NCBI GenBank assembly: GCA_011046015.1 | Contig: DSBO01000091.1 | Span: 1 to 5,765 of the forward strand | Direction of reading: 5' to 3' | Length of the DNA stretch: 5,765 bases | From: Thioalkalivibrio sp. | GTDB lineage: Bacteria; Pseudomonadota; Gammaproteobacteria; SpSt-1174 | Part shown: one piece after another, positions 4,223 to 5,765 of the stretch | Position numbering within the stretch: the first letter of the stretch is position 1 | Layout of the letters: every line of letters begins with the position of its first letter | Made by a program: the position numbers and the translations under genes | The notes under the pieces: model-generated | Databases searched by the model: none | Told to the model about the DNA's origin: nothing | Seen by the model: only the letters and a program-made list of their open reading frames with translations

Positions 4223-5765
4223 GAACCAGATTATCGGCAGGTTGTCAAAGATCGGCAGCCCCGTCGTCTTCGCCAGGCCCATGACGATGCCGGTGAAGAA
4301 GAAGTGGCCGATGACCACGCCCAGGAAGCCCGGCATCGCCCGCCGATAGGCCCCGACGCCGCCGAGCTTGAGAATCAGCTCTTTGATCAGCCACACGATG
4401 CCGAAGGGCGCCCAGAAGCGCTGGCCGTAGGTGAGCGCGACCAGGAAGCCCACCGGGTGGAAGGGGAAGCGCAGCAGGACGTTGCGCACGATCAGCCCGC
4501 CCAGCGTGAGGACCACGCCGGTGCCGAAGCCCCACCACGACGCGGGCGCCATGGGCAGGGGGGCGGTCGCCAGGCCGATGGCCCAGGTGGCGTCCTGCTC
4601 GGCGTAGCGCACGCGCACCCCGCCCGCGCCGGTGCTGCCGCCGAGGATGTTGGCGCCGTGATCGTAGTAGGTGCCCAGGTACATCCACCAGCCCAGCGCC
4701 AGCCCGATGGGCACCGCGATGGCCAGCATCGCGCTCATGTCGCGGAAGTCCATGCCGCCGCGCCGCGCCATGTTGTAGCTCTCAAGCTGCGCCGCCATGC
4801 CCGAGTGGGCGTAGCCGCGGTCGATCCAGCGCACGTTGAACAGCGCCGCGAAGGGCCGGAAGTTGCCCTCACCGCCGATGCTCTGCGCGCCGAACAGCCG
4901 CACATAGGTCTCGGTCATGGCGCTATGCGGGAAGATCCACGGCGTGGCCGCGCCCGCGACCGCGCGCACACGCGCATGGCCGATGGTCCCGGCCAGGAAG
5001 ATGAACATGGCGAAGACGATGAAGTGCCCGGGCAGGCCGGTCCAGTACCAGAAGCCGCACATGAACAGGATGCCCAGCAGCGCCCCGCGCATCAGCCAGA
5101 CGTGGCCGGCGGGCAGCTCGTCGCCCTCGTGGCGCACGCCCAGGGCCCCCCGGATTGCCTGCCACAGCGGCCGGCGCGCCACCCACAGCGCGGCGAGGAA
5201 GACGCCCACGAAGGTGCCCGCGGCGGTGTCGCGGTAGGTCTCGCCGCGGATCTGCCCGCCGCCGGCCGCGACCGCCACCTTGAAGAGATTGTACAGGATC
5301 CACGCCAGCGAGGTGGTCAGCAGCACATCCTGCGGCGCGAAGAACGCCAGCCCGTAGGCCTCGGGCATCAGGAAGATGTTGATGCCCCCGCCGATCACGC
5401 TCCACGGGTACTCGGTGAGCAACCGGCCCAGCGGGTACTCGCGCCCGAACTGCGGGAAGGCGAAGGTGGTGGCCGCGATCATCTCGTGGATGCCGTAGCT
5501 GGCGCCGACGATGAAGCCCACCCACATGAGCGGGTCGCGCAGGAAGGGGATGCCCGAGGCGAAGCTGCGCTGCTCGGTGATGCCCAGCGGGATCTCGACC
5601 AGCGGGTAGGGCAGGCGCTCGGAGAGCGTCCACTCACGCTCGGCCATGGCGGCGATGCACTGCATGGTGGCGAACATCACCAGCAGGAACAGCGACCAGG
5701 TGAGCAGCGCGGGCATCCACGCGCCCCAGGGGACGAGCTTCGTGCGCCAGACCGGGCCGTTGAGG
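4220..5765 (-). CDS. DUF6785/DUF6784-like polytopic membrane protein (5' end beyond the window)
   Basis: The C-terminal 514 residues of a large integral membrane protein. The reading frame stays open to the window edge (residues LNGPVWRTKLVPWGAW precede the first internal Met at 5716), so the start lies outside; the family is usually about 600-700 residues. About ten hydrophobic segments are visible, including roughly 18-40, 79-100, 146-166, 180-195, 222-242, 245-262, 341-367, 409-431, 436-465 and 478-497. Recognisable motifs are ERLPYPLVEIPLGIT at 49-63 after the first segment, and, in the DUF6784-like C-terminus, RFPFHPVGFLVALTYG at 432-447 and WLIKELILKLGG at 458-469. The function of the family is unknown. 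Many membrane spans suggest transport, but no known transporter motif was seen. The stop codon is embedded in a strong hairpin. The family call rests on remembered motifs, so a profile search should confirm it. Confidence 0.8.
   Translation of the reverse strand, partial: LNGPVWRTKLVPWGAWMPALLTWSLFLLVMFATMQCIAAMAEREWTLSERLPYPLVEIPLGITEQRSFASGIPFLRDPLMWVGFIVGASYGIHEMIAATTFAFPQFGREYPLGRLLTEYPWSVIGGGINIFLMPEAYGLAFFAPQDVLLTTSLAWILYNLFKVAVAAGGGQIRGETYRDTAAGTFVGVFLAALWVARRPLWQAIRGALGVRHEGDELPAGHVWLMRGALLGILFMCGFWYWTGLPGHFIVFAMFIFLAGTIGHARVRAVAGAATPWIFPHSAMTETYVRLFGAQSIGGEGNFRPFAALFNVRWIDRGYAHSGMAAQLESYNMARRGGMDFRDMSAMLAIAVPIGLALGWWMYLGTYYDHGANILGGSTGAGGVRVRYAEQDATWAIGLATAPLPMAPASWWGFGTGVVLTLGGLIVRNVLLRFPFHPVGFLVALTYGQRFWAPFGIVWLIKELILKLGGVGAYRRAMPGFLGVVIGHFFFTGIVMGLAKTTGLPIFDNLPIIWF

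Noticed and set aside
4220..5716. Treating the membrane protein as starting at the ATG at 5716.
   Set aside because: The frame continues open to the window edge with family-like residues (PVWRTKLVPWGAW) before that Met, so the gene is truncated by the window instead.

Overview
This 5.8 kb window is GC-rich, and all five supportable protein genes lie on the minus strand. It reads like part of an uncultivated bacterial genome. Three things point loosely to the Armatimonadota or the Planctomycetota group: a large DUF6785/DUF6784-type membrane protein, a GH43-like propeller 'glycosidase', and a four-helix-bundle protein of the 23S-intervening-sequence type. That placement is inference from the families present; no rRNA or other phylogenetic marker is visible.

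Layout in transcription order, from high to low coordinates: (1) 5765-4220, the C-terminal part of a polytopic DUF6785/DUF6784-like membrane protein whose 5' end lies outside the window; (2) 4222-4187, a perfect 17-bp hairpin containing its stop codon; (3) 4190-4121, ten tandem 7-bp units; (4) 4069-3692, a four-helix-bundle (IVP/Avd-like) gene with a GTG start and a good ribosome-binding site; (5) 3687-3604, twelve further 7-bp units in the opposite orientation; (6) 3600-2737, an intracellular GH43-like five-bladed-propeller protein; (7) 2742-2380, a non-coding stretch with a small hairpin over the stop codon, a large compound hairpin at 2697-2633, and a GC-rich hairpin before the next gene; (8) 2367-1597, tatC, the core subunit of twin-arginine export; (9) 1544-1, the N-terminal two thirds of an MrfA/YprA-type DEXH helicase, running off the window.

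The genes do not form one evident pathway. tatC and the helicase are close enough to share a transcript. The propeller protein and the membrane protein are plausible sugar-related accessory genes, but nothing ties them directly. The most unusual structure is at 3604-4190. The four-helix-bundle gene is bracketed by two 7-bp-periodic, non-coding repeat arrays in inverted orientation, whose best-matching parts form an imperfect inverted repeat of about 49 bp. This looks like a discrete gene-plus-repeat cassette inserted between the membrane-protein gene and the propeller gene, and its left array now forms the leader of the propeller gene.
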